A DNA stretch of 45,355 nt, from assembly GCA_902826115.1 (NCBI GenBank), contig CADEDO010000018.1, forward strand, positions 1-45,355, read 5' to 3'. The position numbers and the translations under genes are program-made. How positions within the stretch are numbered: the stretch's first letter is position 1; each line of letters starts with the position of its first letter. The notes below the pieces were generated by a model. That model was not told where the DNA came from. It did not search any database and was given only the letters and a program-made list of their open reading frames with translations. Below, one piece after another: positions 37,614 to 45,355 of the stretch. Source of the DNA: an uncultured Nitrosomonas sp. GTDB lineage: Bacteria; Pseudomonadota; Gammaproteobacteria; Burkholderiales; Nitrosomonadaceae.

Positions 37614-38324
37614 ATGTCTGAAGTAGCATCCATAATTCCAAGTTTCAGTAACAGTGCCGGTTTAAGTGCACAAGCCATCACCGAATTGAATGATCGTTAT
37701 CGTTCTCTTGATTTTGAAGCACGTTTGCGCAGGCTGTATACGGATTTCCAGCCTGAGAAAATCATGGTGACGTCTTCCTTTGCGGCAACCTCTGCGTATT
37801 TTTTGCATATCATTTCCCGTATTCGTCCGGAGCAAGTTATTTTCTTCATCGATACCGGATTTCATTTTCCGGCAACCCTACTTTACAGGGACTATCTGAT
37901 CGGACTCTATCATTTAAAAGTGAAAGATGTGAAAGCCGATGATTATCAGCATCAATACAGCGAGAAAGAAAAACTCTATGAGACGGATCCGGATTTTTGC
38001 TGTTCAATCAACAAGATTAACCCATTGGAAGCCATCAAACCCAATTATGATATTTGGGTCTCCAGCCTCATGAGCTGGCAAACGGACCATCGTGCCGGCC
38101 TGGATATTTTTGAAGAGCGTCGCGGAATTATTAAATTCAATCCGATGATCGATGTATCAAGGGAGGAGCGTGATGCTTATATTCTCGAACATAAGCTGCC
38201 GTTCCATCCATTAGTTGCGGACGGCTACTCTTCCATCGGCTGTACGCATTGCACCGTGAAAGGCGAAGGCCGGAGTGGTCGCTGGATGGGAAAACCTAAA
38301 ACCGAATGCGGCTTGCATCTTTAA
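37614..38324 (+). CDS. cysH: Phosphoadenylyl/adenylyl-sulfate reductase, Fe-S type
   Basis: The product is 236 residues. The PAPS-reductase fold shows FIDTGFHFPATL. The C-terminal active-site motif is TECGLH. It has the two cysteine pairs of the [4Fe-4S] cluster: CC (DPDFCCSINKINPL) and CxxC (SIGCTHCT). The cluster is characteristic of enzymes that accept APS, unlike the cluster-free E. coli PAPS reductase. It reduces activated sulfate to sulfite in cysteine synthesis. Substrate preference is inferred from the cysteines. Confidence 0.92.
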   Translation: MSEVASIIPSFSNSAGLSAQAITELNDRYRSLDFEARLRRLYTDFQPEKIMVTSSFAATSAYFLHIISRIRPEQVIFFIDTGFHFPATLLYRDYLIGLYHLKVKDVKADDYQHQYSEKEKLYETDPDFCCSINKINPLEAIKPNYDIWVSSLMSWQTDHRAGLDIFEERRGIIKFNPMIDVSREERDAYILEHKLPFHPLVADGYSSIGCTHCTVKGEGRSGRWMGKPKTECGLHL

Positions 38325-38342
38325 TTGAGCTGGCAGTGAATG

Positions 38343-38366
38343 CTCCGCTGCAAGCAGCGGAGTTTT
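38343..38366 (+). terminator. Rho-independent terminator after cysH
   Basis: CTCCGCTGC and GCAGCGGAG form a GC-rich stem around a very short loop, followed by TTTT, 19 bp after the cysH stop. Confidence 0.85.
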
Positions 38367-38378
38367 GTGTGATAGATC

Positions 38379-39347
38379 TTAAGGTTTTGTCAGCATGGCC
38401 TTATATCGATTCGTGGTCTTGATCAAAGCTGATTGTATGCCCGGTTCCCATACGGAATGTCCCGCATCATCAATTACGATGTATTCGGCCTGCGGCCAGG
38501 CCTGATGGAGATCATCCGCACTGATGATGGGACACACGGCATCGTAGCGGCCTTGCACAATAGTGGCGGGGATGTTGTGCAGTTTGTGCACATTATCCAG
38601 TAATGAATTTTCCGGCAAGAAAATATCATGACTGAAATAGTGTGTTTCCATGCGGGCGAGTCCCAGTGCAACGGCATCACTGGCAAAATAACTGACCGTT
38701 GACGGATTCGGCAATAGGGTCGAACAAAACCCTTCGTAAGTACTCCAAGTGCGTGCGGCAGGCATGTGGATAGCCGGATCAGGATTGATCAATCGCTGGT
38801 AATACGCGGACAGAATGTCATTGCGTTCTATCGCCGTGAGTGGCGCTACGAGTTCTCGCCACGCTTCCGGGAATAAATTACGTAATCCATACAGAAACCA
38901 ATCAATTTCTGTTTTGCGACACAAAAAAATGCCGCGCAGAATAAAACCTAAACAGCGCTCAGGATGGGCTTCACCATAAGCAAGCGCTAAGGTACTGCCC
39001 CAGGAACCGCCAAATACCAACCATTGATCAATGCCGAGGTGTTGTCTGAGCGATTCCAGGTCGTGAATGAGATGGGGGGTTGTATTGTCACGGATTTCGC
39101 CGAGTGGTGTCGAGCGTCCCGCCCCCCTTTGATCGTAAATGACTATGCGATAAGATGTCGGATCGAAAAATCGCCGATGTGCGGCGGTTGATCCGGCTCC
39201 CGGTCCTCCGTGAAGAAATACGACCGGTATGCCGGAAGGATTGCCTGATTCCTCCCAGTACATCGTATGCAGTGAATCTAAAGTTAATAATCCTTGCCGA
39301 TAAGGTTCAATTTCGGGATATAGTTCGGTATGTGGATGATTGCTCAT
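38379..39347 (-). CDS. pip: Proline iminopeptidase
   Basis: The 322-residue alpha/beta hydrolase matches the prolyl aminopeptidase family. The oxyanion region is HGGPGAGSTAAHRRFFDP. The nucleophile elbow is GGSWGSTLALAYGEAHP. RGIFLCRKTEIDWFLYGLRNLFPE, GRYDAVCPI (acid) and DDAGHSVWEPG (His) follow. It releases N-terminal proline from peptides in the cytoplasm. It converges with cysH. Confidence 0.95.
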   Translation of the reverse strand: MSNHPHTELYPEIEPYRQGLLTLDSLHTMYWEESGNPSGIPVVFLHGGPGAGSTAAHRRFFDPTSYRIVIYDQRGAGRSTPLGEIRDNTTPHLIHDLESLRQHLGIDQWLVFGGSWGSTLALAYGEAHPERCLGFILRGIFLCRKTEIDWFLYGLRNLFPEAWRELVAPLTAIERNDILSAYYQRLINPDPAIHMPAARTWSTYEGFCSTLLPNPSTVSYFASDAVALGLARMETHYFSHDIFLPENSLLDNVHKLHNIPATIVQGRYDAVCPIISADDLHQAWPQAEYIVIDDAGHSVWEPGIQSALIKTTNRYKAMLTKP

Positions 39348-39497
39348 GGTTGGATAGTAAAATGGTGAGTTAATTTATTTTTTAATAGCTCTGGAAAAGA
39401 GTGAGAAACATCACTGAGTTCAAGTCTTCAATACATTATAGTTCTGATATATTGCGTGGCAAGCTACAACTGTATCAACGCGATAAGGATGAATCAT

Positions 39498-39755
39498 ATG
39501 CCAAATACTATACTGAAAGAACAAGAAGTTTCTATGTTACGGGAAGAGATGGAAATATTAATGAATGAGCGTCAAAGTTTGCTGGATACCACAGGAGCGG
39601 CAGCTTTTTTTGTGGCAAATCTGGATAGCACTTTATTGCCGGATGCCGCATGTCAGGCAGCGAGGATATTGTCTAATGCTCTCAATAATTTACCTGAAGA
39701 AACCTTACGGGATGCACTAGAGAAAGTAAAGTCAGAGTTTGTGGCCCGTGCATGA
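39498..39755 (+). CDS. Small hypothetical helical protein
   Basis: The product is 85 residues from the ATG at 39498, which follows AAGGA by 8 bp. The sequence has a coiled-coil-like first half (EQEVSMLREEMEILMNERQSLL) and a helical rest. The segment DTTGAAAFFVANLDSTLLPDAA links the halves. Its end overlaps the start of the patatin-like gene, so the two are probably co-translated. Family not recognised. Confidence 0.7.
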   Translation: MPNTILKEQEVSMLREEMEILMNERQSLLDTTGAAAFFVANLDSTLLPDAACQAARILSNALNNLPEETLRDALEKVKSEFVARA

Positions 39756-40917
39756 GCAAAAAACAGATAATGTTATACCCAAGGTTGGACTGGTTCTAAC
39801 CGGCGGCGGCGCTCGTGCCGCATATCAGGTCGGAGTGTTGCGAGCGATTGCAGAATTATTGCCCGACAAAACGCGCAACCCATTTCCCGTCATTTGTGGA
39901 ACTTCTGCGGGAGCAATTAATGCAACCAGCATTGCTGTTTCAGCCAACAACTTTGCTGAGGGAGTCGGGCAGCTCGAAGCTGTTTGGTCAAATTTTCATG
40001 TGAATCAGATCTATCGCTCGGATTTCATGGGCGTGATGCATAATACTTTACGCTGTGTACTTTCCTTGGTGTCGAGTGAATATGGACAACACAATGCCAT
40101 TTCTTTACTGGATAACTCGCCACTGGAAGCGTTATTGAGAAATCGGTTTCCATTTCGTTCTATTCAACATGGTATCCGCACCGGTGCTTTACATGCCCTA
40201 GGGCTCACCGCATGGGGATACACTTCCGGGCAATCGGTTACTTTTTATCAGGCTGCGAGGGAAGTGTTGCCGTGGAAAAGGGCGCAAAGATTAGGTATTC
40301 CAGCCGAAATTGGTTTCGAACATTTGATGGCATCCTCTTCGATACCGTTTATTTTTCCTTCCGTAAAATTGAACCGTGAATATTTTGGAGATGGTTCCAT
40401 GCGCCAATTGGCGCCGATTAGTCCGGCACTCCATTTAGGCGCTGAGAAGGTGCTGATTATTGGCGTGCGTAAAGCAGTGACTGATGAGCCAAAGCGTGTC
40501 AGTGCCACCAGCTATCCGCCTTTCGCACAGATAGCCGGTCATGCGCTCAATAGTATTTTCGTAGATAGCCTGGATGTTGATCTGGAGCGTCTTTTGCGCA
40601 TCAACGAAACTCTTAAGCTGATTCCTGCCGAAACATTCAAAGAAAAAAATATTTCACTGCGCCCGGTTGAGGCAATGATGATCGCACCGAGTCAAGAGAT
40701 TAATGAAATTGCGCAACAATATGCGCAAACATTGCCGTGGATCATGCGGTATCTGTTTCGCGCGATCGGTGCAACCGGGTCGAACGGTTCAACCCTGTTA
40801 AGTTACATATTGTTTGAAGCGCCTTTTTGCCGCGCCCTCATCGAATTGGGTTACAACGATACCTTGCAGCAAAAGGATGAGCTTTTGAAGTTCATCGGCG
40901 TTCAAAGTACAGATTAA
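39748..40917 (+). CDS. Patatin-like phospholipase
   Basis: The product is about 389 residues from GTG 39748; a TTG at 39739 is an alternative, and both lie within the end of the preceding gene. It has the glycine-rich oxyanion motif LTGGGARAAYQVGVLRAI, the nucleophile elbow GTSAG, and the catalytic Asp in FGDGSMRQLAP. Patatins are Ser-Asp dyad lipid acyl hydrolases acting on membrane phospholipids. No secretion signal is visible. Confidence 0.9.
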   Translation: MHEQKTDNVIPKVGLVLTGGGARAAYQVGVLRAIAELLPDKTRNPFPVICGTSAGAINATSIAVSANNFAEGVGQLEAVWSNFHVNQIYRSDFMGVMHNTLRCVLSLVSSEYGQHNAISLLDNSPLEALLRNRFPFRSIQHGIRTGALHALGLTAWGYTSGQSVTFYQAAREVLPWKRAQRLGIPAEIGFEHLMASSSIPFIFPSVKLNREYFGDGSMRQLAPISPALHLGAEKVLIIGVRKAVTDEPKRVSATSYPPFAQIAGHALNSIFVDSLDVDLERLLRINETLKLIPAETFKEKNISLRPVEAMMIAPSQEINEIAQQYAQTLPWIMRYLFRAIGATGSNGSTLLSYILFEAPFCRALIELGYNDTLQQKDELLKFIGVQSTD

Positions 40918-40978
40918 GCAGCATTGTTGGAATGCTGATATTTCCAATTTGATTGAAATTCTATTAGGAAGAAATTAA

Positions 40979-41701
40979 ATGAGTTTTGATGATCCACAAT
41001 TTTGGTTGGCCGTAGTTCAAATTATCCTGATCGATATTGTGTTAGGTGGAGATAACGCGGTTGTGATTGCACTGGCCTGTCGGCGCTTGCCAGAGCACCA
41101 ACGTAAGCTGGGGATTTTCTGGGGAGTGTTTGGTGCAATCGCTTTACGTATCGTCCTGATCTTTTTTGCGCTGAGTCTATTGGCAATTCCGTACCTGAAG
41201 ATTGGTGGCGCGATTTTACTGATATGGATTGGAATCAAGTTGCTTCAGCCTGAATCGGAAGGAGAGCATGAAATCGATGCCAGTACGACTTTATTAGGTG
41301 CCATCAAAACGATTATTGTGGCGGATGCTGTGATGAGTCTTGACAACGTCATTGCAATTGCGGGTGCAGCTAAGGACGATTTGAGCTTGGTGATTTTTGG
41401 TTTGGTCATCAGCGTGCCCATCATCGTGTGGGGAAGTCAGTTGGTGATGAAAATCATGGATCGTTATCCAATTACCATTGCCATTGGCGCAGGATTGTTG
41501 GGGTGGATTGCCGGTGATATGGTCGTGACGGATGTAGTGACCAAGGAATGGGTCAACATGCAAGCACAGTATCTGCATTGGGTGGCTCCCGCTACTGCTG
41601 CAGTGCTTGTGATTCTGGTGGGTAAAGTAATGGCGGCCCGACAACAAGCCAAAGTCAAACCGATCATCGATCTGGTCGATGATACGACGCCTAAACAGTA
41701 A
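40979..41701 (+). CDS. TerC/YjbE-family integral membrane protein
   Basis: The product is 240 residues with about seven membrane helices. The family motifs are ILIDIVLGGDNAVVIALACR and VADAVMSLDNVIAIAGAA, with paired Gly-Asp-Asn and Leu-Asp-Asn in helices. TerC/YjbE homologues include manganese exporters (Alx/MeeF/YkoY), so metal efflux is plausible. Upstream spacing is 61 bp, too short for a full yybP-ykoY riboswitch. Confidence 0.9.
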   Translation: MSFDDPQFWLAVVQIILIDIVLGGDNAVVIALACRRLPEHQRKLGIFWGVFGAIALRIVLIFFALSLLAIPYLKIGGAILLIWIGIKLLQPESEGEHEIDASTTLLGAIKTIIVADAVMSLDNVIAIAGAAKDDLSLVIFGLVISVPIIVWGSQLVMKIMDRYPITIAIGAGLLGWIAGDMVVTDVVTKEWVNMQAQYLHWVAPATAAVLVILVGKVMAARQQAKVKPIIDLVDDTTPKQ

Positions 41702-41739
41702 TTATCTAGTTATCGTTATAAAACACTGAGAGATTGATC

Positions 41740-42165
41740 ATGCTAAAAATCCTAATACCTATAGATGGTTCCGACAATTGCGATAAGGCAGCAGCCCACT
41801 TCATTCAGCTGTTGGATTGGTATAAGGACAGACCGGAAATCCACTTACTAAATGTGCAATATCCGCTGGATGGCAATGTGTCCCTGTTCATCAATCAGGC
41901 AGATATCAAACAGTATCACCAGGAAGAAGGTTTAAAAAGCCTACAAAATGCCCGCAATTTGTTCGATCAAACAGGTATTACTTGCCAGTATCATATAACT
42001 ATCGGCGATCCTGCTGAAATGATCGTGCGCTTTGCTACGGAAAAGGGCTACGACCAGATCGTCATGGGTGCGCGTGGAAAAGGAAATATACAAGGCTTGT
42101 TGCTGGGATCGGTGACCAATAAAGTCATGCAATTATCAAACATACCTGTTTTATTGGTTAAGTAA
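41740..42165 (+). CDS. Universal stress protein (UspA family)
   Basis: The product is 141 residues from the ATG at 41740. The start is MLKILIPIDGSDNCDKAA, with a nucleotide-binding Asp. The C-terminal motif is IVMGARGKGNIQGLLLGSVTNKVMQ (G-x2-G-x9-G-S/T), typical of ATP-binding Usp proteins. It sits 38 bp after the TerC-family gene and 25 bp before the phosphodiesterase, within a tight plus-strand run. Confidence 0.92.
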   Translation: MLKILIPIDGSDNCDKAAAHFIQLLDWYKDRPEIHLLNVQYPLDGNVSLFINQADIKQYHQEEGLKSLQNARNLFDQTGITCQYHITIGDPAEMIVRFATEKGYDQIVMGARGKGNIQGLLLGSVTNKVMQLSNIPVLLVK

Positions 42166-42190
42166 ACTATATTGAGGAGAAACCATAAGC

Positions 42191-42955
42191 GTGAAACTCA
42201 GAGTACTGGGTTGTAGCGGAGGAATAGGCGGCGATGCGCAGACCACTGCGATGTTGCTGGATGACGATATTTTGATCGACGCCGGTACTGGTGTGGGTAA
42301 TTTGAGTATGGAAGAAATGGTGAAAATTGATCATATCTTTCTGACACATGCACACTTGGATCACGTCGCTTTCATTCCTTTCTTGGTGGATACCGTGGGT
42401 TCTTTGCGAACCCGTCCAATTATCATTCATGCGCTGCAAGCGACCGTGGATATATTGCAAAAGCATTTGTTCAATTGGCATCTCTGGCCTGATTTCACAA
42501 AAATTCCTGATGATCGTCTGCCTTATATGCGCTACGAAGCGCTGTCGCTCGGTAATACCGTCGATCTGGATGGACGCAAGATCACATCACTGCCAGCGCA
42601 CCATGCAGTTCCTGCGATTGGTTATCAGCTGAATTCTGGGCAGGCAAGCCTTGTATTCACCGGGGATACGACGACCAATCAAGCTTTGTGGTCCATTACC
42701 AATAAGATTGAAAACTTAAAGTATTTGATCATCGAATCAGCTTTCTGTGATGAGAAAAGAGATATTGCCATCCGTTCAAAACATTTGTGCCCCAGTTTGT
42801 TGGCTGAAGAATTGGTAAAACTTGAGCGGCCTGCAGAAATATTCATTACTCACCTGAAGCCCGGTGATGCTGAAGTCACTATGTCTGAAATTCAGCGAAA
42901 TCTAGCAAAATTTAATCCACGTCAGCTTGAGAACAATCAATTGTTTGAGTTTTAG
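42191..42955 (+). CDS. MBL-fold 3',5'-cyclic-nucleotide phosphodiesterase (class II-like)
   Basis: The product is 254 residues from a GTG start preceded by GAGGAG. The metallo-beta-lactamase metal motif is LTHAHLDHVAF. Further metal ligands are likely in LPAHHAVPAIGY, VFTGDTTTN and ITHLKPGD. The pattern fits class II cyclic-nucleotide phosphodiesterases, which hydrolyse cAMP or cGMP. It lies 22 bp upstream of a GAF-domain ATPase, consistent with cyclic nucleotide signalling controlling that machine. Substrate is not proven by sequence. Confidence 0.85.
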   Translation: MKLRVLGCSGGIGGDAQTTAMLLDDDILIDAGTGVGNLSMEEMVKIDHIFLTHAHLDHVAFIPFLVDTVGSLRTRPIIIHALQATVDILQKHLFNWHLWPDFTKIPDDRLPYMRYEALSLGNTVDLDGRKITSLPAHHAVPAIGYQLNSGQASLVFTGDTTTNQALWSITNKIENLKYLIIESAFCDEKRDIAIRSKHLCPSLLAEELVKLERPAEIFITHLKPGDAEVTMSEIQRNLAKFNPRQLENNQLFEF

Positions 42956-42977
42956 AACGTTTGAGGGAATTGATATC

Positions 42978-45355
42978 ATGAATACCATGGCCACACAACC
43001 AATGAGCAAGAATGTTGCGGATATCAATAATGAATTGAATTTTTCCAAAAATTTACAAAACGTTGCCAACAAAATCAATGTCGCCAGTGATATTGATGAA
43101 ATCATGCTGGAAGTGAGTAAAGACATTTGTGCCGTGTTCAATGCCGAGCGTTTAACTATCTATACATTGAGCGAAGACAAATCATTTTTGATTTCCAGGG
43201 TTAAAACCGGATTTGATTCCTTCCAGGATTTTAAATTGCCCTTGACTGAAAATAGCATCGCAGGCTATGTCGGTGTGATGAAGAAGGTTGTCAACATCGA
43301 GGATGTTTACAACAAAAGCGAATTGAGAAAAATCAGTGCATCGCTGACATTTCCTTATGACGTGGATAAACGTACGGGTTATCGAACCAAGCAGGTTTTG
43401 ATGGCGCCAATTCTCAATGCGGATAGTCAGGCGCTCATGGGCGTGGTTCAGGTAATTAATAATAAAAGTGACCAGCCATTCGCCACCATAGCGGTTGAAG
43501 GTGTGATTGAAATTTGCCGGATAATTGCGCTGACTTTCAAGCAGCGCCAAAAGCCTGCGCAATTAATGAAATCAAAATACGATCATCTCATTTTCGATGC
43601 CGCGATTTCCGCTGCTGAACTGGAAATGGCGTCACGTTCCGCACGGAAAAAGGGATGTGACCTGGAGGATGTGCTGATAGATGATTTGCAGATCGATTTG
43701 TCGGTCATAGGCAAGTCGCTGGCATCGTTTTTTGATGTGAAATATGAGCCTTTTAAATCTGATCGTATCAGACCGATGGATTTGCTTAAAAATCTGAAGC
43801 TGGACTATGTGGAAAGTAACGCCTGGCTGCCGATTGACGATACTAAAGAGGGTTTAGTGGTGTTAACGCTCGATCCGGAAAGGATCAAGTCGCAGCGCAT
43901 TGTTACCAATATTTTCCCCAAATACAAAATCATTTATACGGTGACCACTAACCGTGAATTCAAGGCAACGATTGAACAGTTTTATGGGGCCAGTCAGGAA
44001 GAGATTGGCACCGGCGATATCAATGAGATGCTCGGTAATCTCGGTGGCGAATATGTTGAGGAAGCGTCCAATGAAATAGAGGAATCTTCAGCCGCATCCG
44101 ACAATGAGTTGGTCAAATTGGTCAATAAAATCATCATTGATGCTTACAAAATGGGTGTGTCTGATATTCATGTCGAACCCTATTCTGGGAAAGAAAAAAC
44201 CCAAATACGCTTTCGCAAAGATGGTTCATTGATGCCTTATATCGAGATTCCGGCCAGTTACCGGAATCCATTGGTGACGCGGATTAAGATCATGTGTGAC
44301 ATGGATATCTCTGAGAAGCGCAGGCCACAGGATGGCAAGATTAAATTCAGAAAATTTGCGCCTTTGGATATTGAATTACGGGTTGCCACCATTCCTTCGG
44401 CAGGGGGGGTGGAAGATGTGGTGATGCGTATTTTATCCGCAGGCGAGCCGATTCCGCTGGATAATATGGGTTTCACTGCGCGTAATCTGGATGAACTGAA
44501 AAAAATCGTCAGTAAACCGTATGGATTGTTCTTTGTATGCGGCCCGACAGGTTCAGGTAAAACGACCACTCTGCACTCGGTTCTGAAATATCTCAATCGC
44601 GCTGATACCAAAATCTGGACTGCGGAAGATCCGGTTGAGATCACGCAAAAGGGGCTGCGTCAGGTTCAGATCAATGTAAAAGCGGGTTTAACGTTCCCAG
44701 TCATCATGCGATCTTTTCTACGGGCTGATCCCGATATCATCATGGTCGGCGAGATGCGCGATAAGGAAACTACCAGTATTGGCATTGAAGCGTCGCTCAC
44801 GGGGCATTTGGTTCTGGCCACACTGCACACCAACAGCGCGCCGGAATCGGTCACGCGCTTGCTGGACATGGGCATGGATCCGTTTAACTTTGCCGATGCC
44901 TTGCTGGGTATTTTGGCGCAGCGCCTGGCCAAGCGTTTATGTAAATGCAAGGAATCCTATGTGGCCAGTGAGCATGAGATCAACTCATTGTTAAATGAAT
45001 ATTGCGAAGAATTGAATAACATCGAGCGCTTTAAAGCAGGTCCGGAAGTCGCCCGTCAAGAAATTCGTGACGACTGGGTCAAGCAATATGGTAACGACAA
45101 CGGTGAAATCATGCTGTGCAAGCCGGTGGGTTGCGATAATTGCGCAGGCACCGGTTTTTCAGGTCGCGTCGGATTGCATGAATTGATGACGGCCAGTGAC
45201 GAACTAAAGAAAAATATTCAGGAACATGCGCGCGTGGCGGAAATGCTGGTAACTGCTTTGGGCGACGGAATGAGGACCCTGAAACAGGATGGCATTGAAA
45301 AAGTGTTACAGGGCGTAACCGATATTCATCAAGTGCGGGTGGTTTGTATTAAATA
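42978..45355 (+). CDS. GAF-domain-containing GspE/PilB-type ATPase (stop codon at or beyond window edge)
   Basis: The ATG at 42978 begins a frame open to the edge: 792 codons plus the first two bases of another. The last bases are TA after a VCIK-type C terminus, so the stop may fall exactly at the edge. Residues about 20-200 form a GAF domain. A GspE N-terminal-like region follows. The ATPase core has Walker A GPTGSGKTT, Asp box DPDIIMVGEMRDKET and His box LTGHLVLATLHTNSAPESV. A four-Cys zinc element is formed by LCKCK and CKPVGCDNC. It would power type II secretion or type IV pili. No pilus genes are present, suggesting it is an orphan or regulator-coupled ATPase. Confidence 0.93.
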   Translation, partial: MNTMATQPMSKNVADINNELNFSKNLQNVANKINVASDIDEIMLEVSKDICAVFNAERLTIYTLSEDKSFLISRVKTGFDSFQDFKLPLTENSIAGYVGVMKKVVNIEDVYNKSELRKISASLTFPYDVDKRTGYRTKQVLMAPILNADSQALMGVVQVINNKSDQPFATIAVEGVIEICRIIALTFKQRQKPAQLMKSKYDHLIFDAAISAAELEMASRSARKKGCDLEDVLIDDLQIDLSVIGKSLASFFDVKYEPFKSDRIRPMDLLKNLKLDYVESNAWLPIDDTKEGLVVLTLDPERIKSQRIVTNIFPKYKIIYTVTTNREFKATIEQFYGASQEEIGTGDINEMLGNLGGEYVEEASNEIEESSAASDNELVKLVNKIIIDAYKMGVSDIHVEPYSGKEKTQIRFRKDGSLMPYIEIPASYRNPLVTRIKIMCDMDISEKRRPQDGKIKFRKFAPLDIELRVATIPSAGGVEDVVMRILSAGEPIPLDNMGFTARNLDELKKIVSKPYGLFFVCGPTGSGKTTTLHSVLKYLNRADTKIWTAEDPVEITQKGLRQVQINVKAGLTFPVIMRSFLRADPDIIMVGEMRDKETTSIGIEASLTGHLVLATLHTNSAPESVTRLLDMGMDPFNFADALLGILAQRLAKRLCKCKESYVASEHEINSLLNEYCEELNNIERFKAGPEVARQEIRDDWVKQYGNDNGEIMLCKPVGCDNCAGTGFSGRVGLHELMTASDELKKNIQEHARVAEMLVTALGDGMRTLKQDGIEKVLQGVTDIHQVRVVCIK

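Noticed and set aside
40918-40978. Manganese (yybP-ykoY) riboswitch before the TerC-family gene
   Set aside because: The gap is only 61 bp and shows none of the expected helices.

Overview
The window looks like a chromosomal segment of an ammonia-oxidising-type betaproteobacterium, most likely Nitrosomonadaceae. This placement is inferred from moderate base composition, many c-type cytochromes, a TonB-dependent iron-acquisition block and the overall gene repertoire; no marker gene in the window settles it. The conserved order ftsK-lolA-rarA-serS, also found in E. coli, is present and argues for ordinary core chromosome in the left third.

Layout. 1-700 holds the 5' part of a secreted repeat-rich RTX-like protein. 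1276-8896 holds core genes: tex, a DUF2007 protein, rdgC, a helical hypothetical, serS, rarA and lolA. 8954-12998 holds ftsK, a degenerate GGDEF membrane protein and an RDD membrane protein. 13121-24095 is an iron-responsive island: tonB-exbB-exbD, bfd, a TonB-dependent siderophore receptor with an STN domain, a large tandem-duplicated exported protein of unknown family, a di-heme MauG/CcpA-like peroxidase and a small RTX protein. Four Fur-box-like sites were found here, and the bfd and RTX promoters share an almost identical -10/Fur arrangement.

24178-27889 carries a LicD-type phosphotransferase fused to a cytidylyltransferase, then a di-heme and a tri-heme cytochrome c gene that overlap by ATGA. 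27994-30936 (minus) is a protein-quality operon cbpA-cbpM-trxC-degS-like. 31099-35423 carries a PhoX/DUF839 protein, a small membrane protein and a three-gene minus-strand set (RmlC-like cupin, HpcH/HpaI aldolase, glycosyltransferase). 35666-39347 carries a CPBP protease, an unrecognised secreted protein, an Fe-S type cysH and pip. 39498-45355 is a plus-strand run: small protein, patatin phospholipase, TerC-family protein, universal stress protein, MBL-fold cyclic-nucleotide phosphodiesterase, and a GAF-containing GspE/PilB-like ATPase whose last codon is cut by the window edge.

The best candidate for an undescribed system is the iron island. TonB-ExbBD would energise the receptor and Bfd would release stored iron. 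The exported His- and Cys-free duplicated protein, the di-heme peroxidase and the RTX protein lie alongside under Fur-like sites, suggesting an extracytoplasmic iron-handling module. No tRNA, rRNA, CRISPR array or intact insertion sequence was recognised.
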